NCBI GenBank assembly: GCA_963575745.1
Contig: CAUYUJ010017990.1
Location: forward strand, 1-64,000
Direction: 5' to 3'
DNA length: 64,000 bases
Source: Prorocentrum cordatum
Taxonomy: Eukaryota; Sar; Dinophyceae; Prorocentrales; Prorocentraceae
Under the pieces are notes generated by a model that worked only from the letters and a program-made list of their open reading frames with translations, was not told the origin of the DNA and did not search any database. Within the stretch, counting starts at the first letter, position 1, and every line of letters starts with the position of its first letter. The position numbers and the translations under genes are program-made. Below are positions 62,671 through 64,000 of this stretch, piece after piece.

Positions 62671-63415
62671 TTATATCCAACCACACTTCGATTGTCGCGC
62701 TTCAACCAGGAATGCACCCCCTTGGCACCATGTGGGATGGCGCGCAGCAGCCAGGCCTTAAGGCCTTTCGAAGACTCCGCCTTAGCTGCCGTCCAAGCAC
62801 GCTTCAAAACCTCGGAAGTGAGGTCAACGAGGCGATCCACCATATCGAGATCCCCTAGCGCCGCAGCGGTGACCTGATCGGTCCACCAGGGGGAAGGCTG
62901 AGCTGGTGGCAGCACCTCGGAAAACTCGCCGACGCGGCTGACCATGTCCATGATCAGCCCGCCAACGTGGCTCTCGGTGGATCGCCGTCGCAACAACGCG
63001 CGGAGCTCAAACAGCTTGGCGGAGAACCGAGACCAAAACGCCAACGTCGGACAACGAAAAGATGTGCCCATGCCACCTTTATGCGTGATCGTCGATGTAA
63101 CCAATTTCAATAGCATCCCCTCTCCCCATGTACGCATGCTCCTCCTCCTCATCGATGGCGGCACAGGCGCGCGAGAGAAACAACCGTTCGGTAGCACGCG
63201 ACCAGAGGGAATACTGTACAGATATCTGATCATCGAGATGCTCGACTGCATGCGGGATGAGATGGGCCATCTGCACAGAGCACATACACAGCGGCACACG
63301 ATCGGAGCAAATCTCTTGATGAAGATGACGCCGCCACGGTAAGTCGGGTCCGTGACAAACTGGAATAACTCGAGGGCGACTCGCCGATCGAGACGCTGAA
63401 CCAGCACTCGGTGAG
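62668..63415 (-). CDS. Non-LTR retrotransposon: linker between endonuclease and RT
   Basis: Two overlapping frames contribute. The C-terminal half (HKGGMGTSFRCPTLAFWSRF, VLKRAWTAAKAESSKGLKAW, HGAKGVHSWLKRDN) is in one frame; the N-terminal half (YSLWSRATERLFLSRACAAI) is in another, with a switch near 63080. No enzyme motif is expected here. Confidence 0.5.
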
Positions 63416-63989
63416 CTAACTGGATGCACGAAGTGCACGATGTGTTTTGAAGGGGGACGGTTCGAACACTCCAACCTGGACGAACGGGGCCAAATCCTCC
63501 GAGACCAGCGCATAATCGATCATCGTCCCTGATCCTTGTGAACACGTGAAATCGACTCCCACCGGGGCCAACACCCGAGCGTGAACAGACTGCGGATATC
63601 CCGAGAGCCACATAGTTTCAACCTCAATATTGAAGTCCCCAACCAACATCCAAGGGAATCCCGAGAGCACGAACGAACTCGGCGATACCCCGCATTTTGG
63701 ACAGGTTCTCCCCCGCGGCACCCAGGCACGAGACAAAGTAACACACTCCGACCGCAATGGTCGCTTTCTGGGTCTTGAGTTCGAGAAACATCCAACCTGG
63801 GCCCGACCCAATGTCGGAAACAACGCCCGCATGGGCAAGAAAACGTTTAAAATACAAGCTCTTACTGACGACCATCCCGACCCCGCCGTGAGTCCCCCCT
63901 CCCTTAGTGGGCGCGCCTGCCTGAAGATGGGGCCCCCAGCCCATGGCTGCAATCTCTCGCTTCGCGGCAGGCAGAGCAGGCTGCTGCAA
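63416..63989 (-). CDS. Non-LTR retrotransposon: apurinic-type endonuclease
   Basis: Two frames joined near 63660. The first reads MGWGPHLQAGAPTKGGGTHG, GVGMVVSKSLYFKRF, KATIAVGVCYFVS. The second reads FPWMLVGDFNIEVETMWLSG and GSGTMIDYALVSEDLAPFVQ. GDFN and the S/T-x-IDY motif are the conserved phosphodiesterase motifs of LINE endonucleases. The N-terminal residues lie beyond the window. Confidence 0.7.
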
Positions 63990-64000
63990 TCGGTGCTCGC

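Larger units (their letters stand above)
59600..64000 (-). mobile_element. Non-LTR retrotransposon (endonuclease, RT, zinc finger, RNase H), interrupted by frameshifts; 5' end beyond window
   Basis: On the minus strand the order is an apurinic-type endonuclease (GDFN at 63621-63640, then MIDYALVS), a linker, reverse transcriptase (GVLPGCSQS near 61925, YVDD near 61812), a CPRC...HRFWQC zinc finger near 60760, and RNase H (IDGSGG, SELYAL, FSDYPP). This is the standard layout of RNase H-carrying LINE-type elements. The ORFs are shifted at five or more places, most of them next to runs of G or C. The 3' end is not resolved; no clear poly-A or tail repeat was found before 59600. Confidence 0.8.

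Noticed and set aside
1-64000. Bacterial origin of the sequence
   Set aside because: Introns, LINE-type and recombinase-type retrotransposons, long microsatellites and the spliced-leader match all point to a eukaryote, specifically a dinoflagellate.

Overview
The window looks like nuclear DNA of a dinoflagellate. It is GC-rich and mostly repeats, with few genes. Genes are split by introns that seem to use GT-AG, GC-AG and GA-AG borders. One site matches the dinoflagellate mRNA spliced leader at 16 of 18 positions over its 3' part. Two unrelated C5-cytosine methyltransferase genes are present, one of them inside a retrotransposon. I do not assign a species. No tRNA, rRNA, CRISPR array or bacterial operon was seen.

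Layout. 1-4344: a tyrosine-recombinase (DIRS-like) retrotransposon with a methyltransferase domain between two halves of its RNase H. 5-12.5 kb: a 383-bp tandem repeat, a short gene (8882-9247) in a segmental duplication, and pentanucleotide arrays. 12.6-16.3 kb: weak gene candidates with an in-frame 21-bp minisatellite. 19.1-33.8 kb: a broken transposase-like gene whose exons join in phase across introns of 177 bp, 2.1 kb and 8.9 kb filled with repeats. 34.6-35.4 kb: a 54-bp palindromic satellite and a 102-bp near-perfect palindrome. 35.5-40.6 kb: three direct copies of a repeat whose end contains the 5' end of the next gene. 40597-46412: a three-exon gene of unknown function (about 1005 aa). 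53.6-55.5 kb, minus strand: a stand-alone DNA methyltransferase gene with a damaged motif VI. 56.4-58.1 kb: the inverted partner of the 8.6-10.4 kb duplication. 59.7-64 kb, minus strand: a frameshifted non-LTR retrotransposon (endonuclease, reverse transcriptase, zinc finger, RNase H) that runs off the window.

Most of the rest is built from a few reusable repeat modules. (1) An element with 11-bp terminal inverted repeats (CCCTACCTAGG) whose interior is ordered arrays of CTACAT, TATGC and TAAGC units. (2) A 2-kb element with conserved ends around a CAT-rich array, present twice. (3) GGCCCCAAG/CTTGGGGCC-rich DNA that changes strand orientation at short conserved stem-loops. These modules lie in introns, between genes and at duplication borders. 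In one case an inversion between inverted pentanucleotide arrays appears to distinguish the two copies of a duplication. Module 1 is the best candidate for a poorly described system.
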